DNA from: Branchiostoma floridae
Taxonomy: Eukaryota; Chordata; Leptocardii; Amphioxiformes; Branchiostomatidae
NCBI RefSeq assembly: GCF_000003815.2
Contig: NC_049989.1
Location: 19,907,819-19,971,818, forward strand
Direction of reading: 5' to 3'
DNA length: 64,000 nt
Position 1 is the stretch's first letter; each line of letters opens with the position of its first letter. The notes under the pieces are model-generated. The model saw only the letters and a list, made by a program, of their open reading frames with translations, ran no database searches and was not told the DNA's origin. Shown here one piece after another: positions 48,601-59,059 of the stretch. Made by a program: the position numbers and the translations under genes.

Positions 48601-51172
48601 CTGCAATATTATACTCTTGTCTCTACTATCAGCCAGGTTCCTACCGACCGGGCGAGGTTGTCGCAGTTGGTACTGAGATTCAGTCGCAGAAGATGGCTCA
48701 GAAACAGTGACACTTACCTCCTTCCATCTTGTTGCAGGTATTTATCTACTTAATCAATGATAATAAGTTAATCTATTCCTTACCCCAACTTGCCTTTCTT
48801 TCTTTATTGAATTCTTCATTTCATTATTGGATCATTCTGAATCTTTCGTCACAAGAAAGAAAGAAGTCATAAGAAAGATGATGATGTAGATGAACATCAG
48901 ACGTGGTACTGGAGTAGGTCGTCATCCCCTCAGATGGAAGAACATTATCACCATGATGGTAGACATGTTAATCATGAAACTCAAATAATTTTGTTTTTCA
49001 GGTGGAGTGTAGATTGCACCAAGTACCAGATGTAGCTGATATAAGACTGGAGAGCGGAGCGGAGATATTGAATGGTAGAGGTCAAACATAATGTTGACAA
49101 GTTGTGCAGCCAGTGCTATTAGCATTAAGTTTGTTAAAGAATACTGTTGCTACCAGTAACCACAGAAAATGATGAGTAAGCCTGTTGTTTTTGTAAAAAG
49201 TAGTTTACATTGCATTATACTATTTATAGTATTGATTAAATAAGGAGAAGTTCATGTACCTGCAAGTACATCAAAGAAATCTGTGTCGATTGTATGTATC
49301 CTGAAGACTGAGCCTTTGACCTTGAAAAATGTTGAACTTGTCCTAATAAATTTAGTGTTTACACAATGTCTACCTATTGATATTTTATCTCTTATTAGTA
49401 CAAACATCTGTCTTCTATATTTTATTACAAATGTATCTAAGTGTAAAGTTGTACTGTTGATACAGTGTAACATCATGGCTCAACATGAAAATAATGCGAC
49501 ATATTCACACACTTACCTTTCACCTTGACCAAGTTGACCTTGTTATAAGGCAATTAATATTGCTGATATTCTATAGATGTGACATTGTTGGTAATATAAG
49601 ATACCATAATGTTGTGTACATTGCAAAAGTATATGAAGTATGATATTTAATCTTCTACAATGCGACTCAACTGGTGCAAAAAACACCATTGACTGTAACC
49701 CAAAATGTGAACTTTTAAACCCAAATTTACTTATTTCTTAAAGAATAAGGTAAGATGACAATTATTGTGTGAAAGGACACCAGTGGGTGCTGCATACATC
49801 GACCCTGTGTAAAAGCATAATAAAATGCCATGAATGTTCAGAACTCTGTGGAGTGATTCTATGTAGTACATATTACGGGTAAATAAGATAAAACAAGCTT
49901 TGCAGCCTTTACTTACCTTTTCATCACCCCTCAAAAAAGGTATTTTTTTTATTTTCATCGTTTATCGCGCAGCCGGCCATATCTGAGGGTAGGTTTGGGC
50001 AACTTTGTGGAGCCATATCTCAGCAACCGTTCAAGCCATTCGCTTCATCTAAAAAGCATTTTACTCCTCTTGGTTAGCTCTTTCAGAAACAGTAAAAACA
50101 GTCATTGTATTGTGTTTTTGCCAAGGCACAGCATTTTGCCTTGCCGGGCTTGAAGTGCTGACCTACTTTTTCCTGACGATATCCCTAACACGCGGCAAGG
50201 CACAACTTTTTTAAAAAGATTTCTTGTTTATATTTATCTTTCTGTTTTTCTTGTCAATTATCTACCATTTTGTTATAATAGCGGCGCCAATATATACATG
50301 TTTTAACTTCGGTGGGCCGCTATCTGTATTTTGCTTATGCATGTTTGTTCCATAAAAAACGACTTACTTCCATTGATCCCCTGAGACGGTTCACGTACAG
50401 GAAAAAGGACACCAGGTTACCTCCGGTCATCTTGTGGGCCATCACAAGATGGCCGCCGTAGTACAAGGTCAGCACGAACAGGACAAGGTCAAATGCCTGA
50501 AGCACAATAGAAAGTCTAAGTGCTTACATGTCTTCATGTCTGTAGTGATCATCAATGTCTATATGGTTCTACCAATGCTTGTCCGCAGCCCCACAACATT
50601 ACAAAACAGTAAGGTAGAGAGAAATGAACTGTATAAGGTTATACAAAACCTATTTCCTTATTTCATACACCTAAGTTCTGTGGCAAAATTCATATTCCTA
50701 ATGCAACTAGACAAACCATGGATCATAAAACCCTGTGGTGGCTCCCCACGCATAACTTCCCCACGTAACACGCAAATTATTTCCCCTATAGCCAGCGTAC
50801 TCGGTCTGGTAGAGACTCCATTGGCCAAGCAACAGCAACTGACTGGAAATTGATCATAACGGTCTTTGTTTTTCTTTATTTGTACGTGTCTATTCAATTA
50901 TCATGACGTTTACATGAATACAAGCATTATTGTCGTAGATATGCCAATAAAGACTTACTTGTAATGTAAAGTCATGAACGCTCATTGATCCCAGAGACTT
51001 ACGTGTTCGGCAAATGTGAAGCTCCCAAACAGCAAGGCCTTCCGGATGTGCAGTTTGTACGTGTCATTCAGTCGCTCGCTGGGAGTTTAAGTTAAAAAAA
51101 CGCATTGTTAGTGACTATACTTTTTTTCACATATTACTGGAAAAACGCCATTGCTTGTAAATAAATAATCCC

Positions 51173-51205
<33 letters not shown>

Positions 51206-54200
51206 GGGGGAGATAGAGAGAGAACGAGAAAGAAAAAAGAGAGAGACAAGTAATAGCGGACTCTCTCTTAACAAAATGCTCTACTCATTCACCTGTATCT
51301 CGCGCACTCTCTGCTCTCGTTCGCGAAGCTGCGGACCGTTCTAATGTTGGCACACGTCTCGTCAGCAACCTCATTGGCCCTGGCAAAAGACGTCTGGATG
51401 TCCATGGCAACTTCCTGCATGAGACAATACATCAAAACGCGTTAAAGGTCTTTATAAATGCTCATTGCTTTAGTATTCGTATTACTTTAGACAATATTGT
51501 AACCATTTTTTAATGATACGGGTTATATTGAGTTGTCGATGCTGCAGTTGACTTATATAATTTTTCCTGGAGTCCGGGTGATTTGTAGAGAATCACCAAC
51601 TCTAGACGGAAGGATTTGTACCGTCGCACGTGTGGTGGGTTCTTTAAAGTGCGTGGGGTGTGGCTCTCCCCATACACGGGACCGTCATTTAACATCCTAT
51701 CCGAGGGACGGCCTTGTCGCAGCTAGGTACTCATTTTCACCTAAGTAAAGTGAGGAAGCTTTAAGTGTCTTTCCCAATGTCGTTACCTTAAGATATTCTC
51801 CAAACACCCTGGTGACCACAGCAACAGCAGGCAGCATGATAAGAGCCAGGATAGACAGTCTCCAGGACAACTTCAACATGAACGCCACAATGCCGACCAC
51901 ACGCACGGTACTCGCACAGAGAACTTTGACATGGTTGACAAATACCTCGGTGGTGACGGTTGTGTCCGCACTGAGGCGAGAGATTAGTTCACCTGAGCAA
52001 GAAATCGATGAATGAATGTTTTTTTTTTAAGTTAATGGTTTGAACGATTAAAAAAACTAAGCATGAGCTACAGATCATAAGGAAATAAATTGAAATTATA
52101 GAATTATCTGTAAGCAAATGCCAAGGAAATACAGAAAACCAAAGGAATGGATACAAACAAATCAGGTGAAAGTAGCGCTTAACAAGGTATATTACTTAAA
52201 TTCCATATGATTATCCAAGTAATGACTAATCATACATGAAAATCAAGAAACAGGGAAACAACAAACCAGGAGTAAATAGACACCTTCTCCTATCTAAAAC
52301 AATGTTTTCGGGAAAAACAACTAAGTTTTCACCAGTTTTGACGCTGTCGAAGAATCCGATCTCCTGGCTAGTGATGGACCGGAACAGCAGGTTTCGGACT
52401 CGGATGTTCAGCTTTATTTTGGTGATCTCGAATAATCCAGTACGCATGCCATAACAGACTGCACTGCAGGGGTCAGAACAAGACATGTGGACAGACAAAT
52501 CATCTCATGTCTTGTTGACACAAAGCTAACAGAGTATTGAAAACTGTTGACAAATGCAGAAACTTTCGTGGTGGTTTCATGTTTCCGGTTTTCGCGGTGG
52601 CCGCTTCACCGCGATCTTAAAACCACCGCGAGCATTTTTCCATGGCAGTAAGAGACTACAGTGCATAGCTCTATCACAAACTTAAAACCACTGCGAAAAG
52701 TTCCTTTTCCCATTACCGTGAAATTAGATCCCCCTTGAAATTAAATGCATTAAACAGTATTCGCCCTGGACTACTCTCCAAGCAGAAGTTGATGGGAAAA
52801 ATCGTGACCTTTTCCTTATATGCCGTTTCTGTCTGCCATAAAAATGCCAGGAAAAGATGACTGGGAGAAAAAGCTGACAGTTAGAGACGGTATATGAGGA
52901 AAACGTCACGATTCCCCCCATTAACCTAAGTTTGGAGAGTACTGTTAATGCATTTAAGTTCGCTGGGATTTACTTTGGCGGTAGAGGGAAAATGGAGATT
53001 TCGTGGTAGCGCCATGATCTAAAGTGGCTATTTCACTGGACGTTAGTGGCGTTGCTGTGTTCTTAATTTTAATGGGAATATCACGCAAAACCTACAAGTA
53101 TGACCGCGTAAAGACGAAATGATAAATAAAGAGTAATCTTTATGGCTGAAATAGTTTAGCGCTGTGCATTTGCAAAATCGCTCGTGTTGCCTGGATAAAG
53201 GAGTAGTGATGTATTGTATTAATTGCATATAATTACATGTATTGTGTCGATGGTCATGGTGTTCATCTGACTTGCCCTTACCTAATGGCCGTTAAGATAG
53301 ACATGAGAACGATGGCGTGGGTGAACTTGTCCCGGGACGTTTCTATTTTGGCTATCCCGTCAATCACCATGCCGGTGTAGTAAGGGATGAAAGTGTCGCC
53401 TGGAAACATGTGTATAGGAAGGGGGCAACGTTATGATACTTACACGTTAAAACTGTGTTGAATAATCATTGGTACCTTCCAAAGTACATTAGGGCTGTCG
53501 TGATTACGTAAAGACATTCTTTCTCGTTGCTAGGTGCCTTCGTCAAGGTATTTGGTTACCGGGAGTTCGAGGCTCCGAACGGAATACGGGTTCAGTTCGA
53601 ATTTAGGTCGGATCGAACGTGTTCGAACAAGTTTCGAATTCGGCTGGACATTATCTGCTACTGGACTTTTTCAGCCCAACTTTACACATCCTGATTCTGA
53701 CGATTTCGAAGAGTTTAAGCTATGTACAGTGCCTCCTCACACATGTAAACGGCACACTCTTAACATAATATAATCGTATCAATTAAGCCTATGAGCAAAG
53801 GGCTCATTTTCTCTAGGCTGTGTTTTTCATCTTTGTGAAACTTCAACGATTTAAGATAATGAAAACTCCGCGATTTTTCTTTTATCCAGGGAGATCCCTG
53901 GTGTACTTAGCCTCTGTACCATCCAGGTAGTAGTTCGCTCCCATGTTCGCTTCTGCTACAGAACTTCTGCTATGAACGCCGGAGCGAACGTTGTTTTTTC
54001 CCCGGATGGTACCCAGGCTATGGTGTACTTATATTGGACTGAAATCAAAGTGGTACTTACTTACGGCTCCTCCGATCAGGAAGGACATCCCTGCAAGGAA
54101 GTACGGGATGACAGGTTTGGCATAGATGATCAGCTTTTTCAGTGAGGAGGAGTTTGATTCGCACTTCACTTTCCTCCCCAGCAATATCTCGGCTTCTTCG

Positions 54201-54625
54201 GCCATCGCTTTCCTCGTGTTCACACTTACGTGAGAAAGTAAGGCCCAGTTGATGTAGAATACAGCGGAGCCGACGATACTGCCGACAAACGTACCCCAGA
54301 ACCACGGCGTGTGGGGGAACTTCACTTCCCCTTCTGAGTAGAGCAGCAGCTTGACAAAGGTGTACGCACACGTGACAGCTGGTAGGATACCGATCCACGA
54401 AGTGGTAAGTTTGATTCTGGTGTTGCAGAGTACGACTAAAACAGCTCCCAACATCACACACGTTCTCAACGCCGCGAGGACCCACATGTCCAACAAAGAG
54501 GTGAAGATGCTGAAGCCGTTGATGTCGTTTTTGAACGTGCTCAGGTCCCCGCCTTTCACGTAGGCTATGGTGTTCAGGGCGAGGTCAGCTAAGGACAGCA
54601 TGATGATAGCAGCAACTGTCATCAT
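42698..54625 (-). CDS. ABCB9: ABCB9 (TAPL)-like peptide ABC transporter, complete, twelve exons
   Basis: Exons: 54625-54061, 53399-53282, 52463-52333, 51992-51787, 51414-51293, 51078-51003, 50496-50368, 47011-46820, 46200-46027, 45303-45007, 43812-43665, 42909-42698. All joins keep frame, giving about 789 aa (820 from the alternative ATG at 54718). The first exon holds a four-helix TMD0 as in TAPL; a core six-helix transmembrane domain follows; the nucleotide-binding domain has GPSGSGKST (Walker A), [12 protein letters not shown] (Q loop), [15 protein letters not shown] (signature), [12 protein letters not shown] (Walker B) and AHRLSTV (H loop). In vertebrates the homodimer pumps cytosolic peptides into lysosomes and is the ancestor-like relative of TAP1/TAP2. 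The start at 54625 aligns with human TAPL and follows an acceptor-like GTGCTTTCAG, so 54718 may be intronic. The last exon matches GLYAKLVQRQM as [11 protein letters not shown], then a serine/aspartate tail unlike human. Introns 10 and 11 hold copies of their own splice junctions. Confidence 0.92.
43127..43670. repeat. Tandem array in ABCB9 intron 11 built on splice-junction sequence
   Basis: Units of about 65-87 bp with GTGAGTCAGGAAGG, GAGGG(C/T)GGTAGACCCA and CAATGCATGCAGAACCAGTG recur about five times. The exon 11 donor (43665, CATA|GTGGGTCTAC on the minus strand) and the exon 12 acceptor flank (CCTTCCTGACTCACAG) both share these words, so the array derives from the junctions. The array is interrupted by the inverted repeat at 43412-43566. 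Confidence 0.75.
43412..43566. mobile_element. Short foldback element with GAAACGTC-type ends
   Basis: The left arm TAGACGTTTCGGTGGCCGTC...CTTCTTCA and the right arm TGAAGAAGGCGAC...GGTCACCAAAACGTCGG are inverted over about 35 bp with about 85 bp between. Each arm can itself fold as GGTGAC/GGTCACC-type pairs. Confidence 0.6.
43764..44530. repeat. Tandem copies of the ABCB9 exon 11 acceptor in intron 10
   Basis: The true junction at 43812 and five further copies (near 43945, 44075, 44210, 44345 and 44505) each contain GGTTTTGGGTCGCTTGTTG, the start of exon 11 ([10 protein letters not shown] on the minus strand), plus most of the adjacent intron including CATCTTAAAACG and TCTTTACAGATTGAAG. The unit is about 131 bp. 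Copies keep the CTACAG|GTCCAACAAGCG acceptor except the last, which is more diverged. Confidence 0.9.
44905..44990. repeat. TC/TG microsatellite in ABCB9 intron 10
   Basis: A TC run, a short TA stretch and a TG run lie just beyond the exon 10 donor at 45007. Confidence 0.85.
46440..46690. repeat. Dispersed repeat, related to 59460-59720
   Basis: CACAAATTTG, GACTGCCGGATA, GGCACT/CTCACT blocks and GCCCGAAAGT(G/A)CA(G/A)AAAA(G/C)TGCCC occur in the same order in both places, heavily diverged. It is intronic in ABCB9. Confidence 0.45.
47119..47310. mobile_element. TAGGGGTG MITE, left-end fragment
   Basis: It begins TAGGGGTGGGTACCGGTAC and continues through ATTATACTGTCAGGCGTTCA and ACAAAAGCGAAGAAG, matching the left half of the element at 56639-57083. 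The right end is missing. It is intronic in ABCB9. Confidence 0.65.
47860..47997 (+). promoter_or_regulatory. GC-rich candidate promoter and tiny first exon
   Basis: A GC-rich patch (GGCCGGGCGGCGGCGCCGCG) with an E2F-type GCGCCAAA (47898-47905) lies in AT-rich DNA inside ABCB9 intron 7. It precedes ATG 47979, MDEEFQ, and donor CAAG|GTAAAA. A possible later exon at about 48632-48710 after CTACTATCAG reads [20 protein letters not shown] to a stop, but its phase does not fit directly. A nested plus-strand gene is possible but unproven. Confidence 0.25.
51173..51240. repeat. GA-rich microsatellite in ABCB9 intron 5
   Basis: An imperfect GAGA run with GGGAGA and AAGAAA interruptions lies about 50 bp downstream (plus coordinates lower) of exon 5. 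Confidence 0.85.
51560..51786 (-). mobile_element. SINE-like element, copy in ABCB9 intron 4
   Basis: Shares GTGGGTTCTTT, TTTAACATCCTATCCGAGGG and GTACTCATTTTCACC with 25030-25385. It directly abuts exon 4, whose donor is at 51786-51785. Confidence 0.6.
52565..53045. repeat. Dispersed GC-patch repeat, copy 2
   Basis: CGCGGTGGCCGCTTCACCGC, GGCAGTAAGAGACTACAGTG and ACTTAAAACCACTGCGAAAA match 11620-11800 in order. A following inverted pair (CGTGACCTTTTCC... and ...GGAAAACGTCACG) extends the unit. It lies in ABCB9 intron 2. Confidence 0.6.
53908..54020. mobile_element. 113-bp MITE with 9-bp target duplication
   Basis: Ends TAGCCTCTGTACCATCC and inverse GGATGGTACCCAGGCTA are flanked by TGGTGTACT on both sides. 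A 9-bp duplication is typical of Mutator-like elements. It lies in ABCB9 intron 1. Confidence 0.75.
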
Positions 54626-54719
54626 CTTTTCTGTTTGTTGTCGTTTGGGGCTGAAAGCACGAATAAGAATACGGTTATAGAGTCCATTCCAAGACACCGT
54701 GCGGATGTTTGTGGCCATT

Positions 54720-55511
54720 GTTTAGAATTGATTTTAAAGATTTGTAATTATATGTCTAGGACATTTGATACTTCAGAAATATTTCTAACACTGTTTCAAC
54801 TTTATAAATATTTCCCTGGTCCTGTAAAACTTTGGAAATATTCATCGTGTGGAATTGGATACTTCTAATGGTTTCTAAATAATGATAACAGCATTCTACC
54901 TTTATTTACCATTTTCTACCATTTTTTGTAAATGGTTCAGTGGGCTGGGAAGATAGCAATTCACACATCCTTGCAAAGTATGGTTGGGTGCCATGCAACA
55001 ATGGCCCACCACAAAGGATCCACCAGTGCCCAGCAGTGAAATCTAAAAATATACAGATACAACAATGGGGCTTACTTTTATGGGGGCAATAAACTAATTT
55101 AACCATTTGGCGAGGTTTACCATTTTTTGTAAATATTTGTAAACATCAAATAATCACACAGAGGTTTCACAATTATTCTAAATAAAGATATTTTTGTACA
55201 GTTACTTTCAAAATGTTTCTAGAATATTCAAAGGAATTCAAATATATGAGTACTTTCTCAGTCAATTTTTTAAAAATAATTTAATTATTGCGGCTCAGAT
55301 ATTCTTTTATTAAAAATAATTCAGACTAATTATAAATATCGCCTAAAAACCCTCATGGTGTCTTGGAATGGACTCTAGCAACAATATCAATAACAATAAC
55401 AATATAGCAATATTCTGGGGCCGTCCTACACGTGGCATACAGTTCTGTCTCTGTAAGACGCCAGTGGAGGAGAGGGTGGAGAAGGAAGTGCACACCCCTC
55501 ATTCACCTTAA
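54720..55511. other. 5' flank of ABCB9
   Basis: AT-rich, with no exon recognised. A leader exon for ABCB9 could lie here if the acceptor at about 54651 is used. Confidence 0.35.
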
Positions 55512-56486
55512 CCCTCAAACACCCGAGTGGGGTCCATTTGGACCCCAGGCGTAAATTTTGAAGTACCATTTGAACATTTTTTATCTGACGAAAAAATCCT
55601 TCCGTGACTTTGTCAATCAACCAATATCTTTTATACCTTCTACTAAGTTTTTATGAAGATTGGTACAATACTGTGGAAGCTATAAAGAAAGTCCGTGATC
55701 AGTCCGTCTGGGGTCCAAACGGACCCCAGCCAAAAAGTGCAGGTTTTGAAACAAACTTTTGAGTCTAACTCCCTAACTACTTACTCTATCACTACCAAAC
55801 TTTCAGAGAATAGTAAACATGTACAACTAAATCCTCCTTAAAATTTCTGTGTCATCACCATATAATATGGCGAAATTATGACGTCATTTAGCTTATAAGT
55901 TCGGTCATGTTGGATTTTGACTAATGACGTCATGAAATCAGCATAAATTATAAATTTTGAATCATGAAAATAGCATTAAACTTCATAGAATTTTATTGTT
56001 TCTAAGAAAACAAGCATGGTTTACCAAAAAACCTTGTTTGAATCGAAATTGGAAATTTTTTGCAAAATATGCCTGTCAGATATCCGTTGCCATGGCAACC
56101 CTAAATAATGATAAATTTACTTTATGGACAAAAATATTTTGCTAACAATATTTTGTGATATATTACCAAGTTTCATAGCTTTAGCCCTAACCGTTCATGA
56201 GTTATGCGACATAAAGCTTGCTGAGGGCCTCAAAATTCCCCTCTCTGGTCATAATGGGTTTAGTGCAAAACATGGTCCTTCTGATCTTTTGCATAAATTA
56301 TGATAATGAGGAGAAATTAGCAACACTTTAACATGTCAATATATTCCTCTTACATTGACGAAGCAATGTATGCACAATGATCACCGATAGGGATTGGAAC
56401 TGAGATTTTATGAACAAAACATTTTGGGGTCCGCTTGGACCCCACTCGGTCATTTTAGTCGCAAAAAAAGGTCGGGTGCTTGAGGG
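55512..56486. mobile_element. piggyBac-like non-autonomous element, 975 bp
   Basis: Flanked by TTAA on both sides (55508-55511 and 56487-56490) with ends CCCTCAAACACCCGA and the inverse TCGGGTGCTTGAGGG. GGGGTCC...GGACCCC palindromes occur just inside both ends and again near 55710. No transposase is present. Confidence 0.85.
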
Positions 56487-56638
56487 TTAAAAAGTCGTGC
56501 AGGCCAGGCAGATGGGCTGCCTTACAACCCACCCTGTCTGCTTACCATTGTCTCCCGACACAGATGGATGCCAATAGAATAGCAACAGTTGTGATGATGT
56601 GCTTTTCGTATGTACACAAAAGTAAAAGTTTTCACGAT

Positions 56639-57083
56639 TATGTGTGGGTAGCGGTATAAAATCGTTCTTTTTATTAGACCGCTCCGAAAAAAAACGGTCC
56701 TGAAAAAAATCATTGGACATGATTTTGGATCGAGTAGAAAATGACCATATTATATCAGCTGGGGTTCACACGTTTCAGCAATTATCGTTCTAAGAAAATA
56801 ACAAGTCAAGAGCGAAGTAGGGTAGAGTTTATAGTCATCTCTGTCAAGTTTCTACTGTCAAAGCTACAGAGTTTGTATAAGGGTTCTAAACGCCAGTGAG
56901 ACTTACAGTCAGATACTCCACCAAATACTAGTAGATCCATTTGTAGAAAATTGTTTTGAGCATAGCGTACTAGTATTCACAAGTTTTCATAGAAAATTAG
57001 GTCCAGGTTCAGGGACCTGATCCTCTGGACCTGAACCACCTCAATATGTGTACCTGAATTTTCTGTACCAGTAACCACCCCTA
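56639..57083. mobile_element. TAGGGGTG hAT-like MITE, full copy
   Basis: 445 bp flanked by the 8-bp duplication TTCACGAT (56631-56638 and 57084-57091). Ends approximate TAGGGGTGGGTACCGGTA and its inverse. Internal words GAGCGAAGTAGGGTAGAGTT and GGACCTG are shared with 62839-63166 and 47119-47310. Confidence 0.8.
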
Positions 57084-57091
57084 TTCACGAT

Positions 57092-58510
57092 GCATACAAA
57101 AATTAGTATTTGCAGCTAATATACATCTAATATACTGGGGAGGCTGTTGTTGGTTGCGAATTCGGTGTTGCAACCAAGGGGGAAGATTTAGTGGATGTGA
57201 CAAATATTTGAAAGTTCGGGGTCGTGGCTCGAGCAAGTGAACCTCATCGGAGAATTTGCCGTGGAAATAGCGCTGGAGTAGCGTTGGGCTTGCCAAGTTG
57301 TTGATGGCGAACAGGTACACTCAACAAGATTCCGTAAGGCTTAGCGCTTTTGTACTCTCTTGGGACAGGTTATGGAGTTTTGGGCAGCTACAGCCCAGCA
57401 GATGTTACATCAATAATAAAGTTAATTGCAAATTCTTGCCCGTGTGCCTGCGCTAATTGCAGGTACAAAGAGAGATGCAAACAGTGTAAAAACAATGCAA
57501 GTGTCACAAGTGTCTACTCTAGTCTAAAACTATTAAAAGCTAACTCTAGATCCTAGGTTATTGGGTTCGACTCCTTTTTCAGTGGAAGACAAAAGACCCC
57601 ACCTTTTCTATTATGTTTGGGTTTTGTGATGTTAGAAGGAGAATTGTTTTCTTTTTGTCAGTGAATGTAAAGAAGTTTGGGTGGAATTCTATTTTGATGC
57701 CCTTTCTACTCTACTCATACCTTTACTTCAAGGCGAAGAGGATCAAACAGCAATCTATAATGAAACATGGATAGCAGATCTTAACAAAATGCACAAAAAG
57801 ACGAAGACGAACCAAACCGGCTCATCTGCTTGGATCTATGCAAATTAGACTCTACAAGTCTACAAGACGAACATTGTTGAAAAGACTCCGAGATATATTA
57901 CGTCATAGTGCATCCACTAATCTTTTCTTTGAAACATACAACATGTATTACCAAGGCATGACAAGATATATCATTATAGTACTACACTCCTTTCGATCTT
58001 ACCTGGTTTTTAAGTCTTGCTATAGCTAGTGAATCTCGCAGTCCGAAGAATGCACCCAAAAGGTCTAAGGTGTTGTCTTTTGTCGTCTGTCCGGTTTTAC
58101 CAGTCGCAGCCCGATGGCAGACAAAGTTTTGCCTGCACGTAAAGTTCCACGGCGTGTCTGCGTACTCCAAAAGCCGCCCGGTTCCGTACAAGTTCGTACG
58201 GAGGCGGTAGTTATAACCACTTACGGATCCCAAAAGATTCACACGTTTGGCACGTAGACAGCACGTATTTGCACGTACGACGGGTTGTGCCCTTAGCTTA
58301 AGGGTTGCTTAGACATCCCCAGAGTTTTCTTTTATATATTATAGTATGATACGCTTTTCGATCTTACCTGCAGCTGGGTGTCAGGTCATGCTTGTAAATA
58401 TCACAGTTTAAGCGGCATCCAGAAGATCTATACTGTCTCTTGCCGTCCGTCCGGTTTTCCAGGGATCAGTTTTCATGGGTCAAAGGTTATGGACACATAC
58501 TTATTCAAGA
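57092..58510. other. Region without a recognisable gene
   Basis: Short frames only. It includes the dispersed repeat at 58190-58305 (TTCGTACGGAGGCGGTA, CACTTACGGATCC, TGCCCTTAGCTT) that matches 21420-21535. Confidence 0.4.
58190..58305. repeat. Dispersed repeat, copy 2
   Basis: Same words in the same order as 21420-21535, with scattered substitutions. Confidence 0.65.
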
Positions 58511-58524
58511 CGCCTAAGGCTCGT

Positions 58525-58935
58525 TTCACACTTATAGTTTTAACTGTAGTACTACACATCGTAGGCCCATTTTACACTTATAGTTTGTGTGTGTGTAGTA
58601 CTACACATCGTAGGCCCATTTTACACTTATAGTTTGTGTGTGTGTAGTACTACACATCGTAGGCCCATTTCACACTTATAGTTTGTGTGTGCTGTACACA
58701 CATCGTAGGCCCATTTTACACTTATAGTTTGTGTGTGTTGTACACACATCGTAGGCCCATTTTACACTTATAGTTTTTGTGTGTTGTACTACACATCGTA
58801 GGCCCATTTTACACTTATAGTTTGTGTGTGTAGTACTACACATCGTAGGCCCATTTTACACTTATAGTTTGTGTGTGTAGTACTACACATCGTACGCCCA
58901 ATTTACACTTATAGTTTTAACTGCAGTACTACACA
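58525..58935. repeat. Tandem array, unit 46-50 bp, about nine copies
   Basis: TACACTTATAGTTTGTGTGT followed by AGTACTACACATCGTAGG and CCCATTT repeats head to tail; unit length varies with the GT run. A decayed extra copy lies near 59015-59055. The units abut with no unique spacers. Confidence 0.9.
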
Positions 58936-59059
58936 TCGAAGTCAACTAGAATTTTTTGGGGGGTGTAAACAGAAATGATGTGTAATCTACAATTATAGTA
59001 GTCTAGTAATGCCCAGTTTACACTTGTAGTTTTAACTGTAGTACTACACATCGTAGTCT

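Noticed and set aside
54626-54718. N-terminal 31 residues of ABCB9 from the upstream ATG
   Set aside because: They have no counterpart in TAPL and are followed by an acceptor-like site, so the inner ATG was preferred; kept as an alternative.
58525-58935. CRISPR-like array
   Set aside because: Units follow each other directly with no unique spacers and the genome is animal; it is an ordinary minisatellite.
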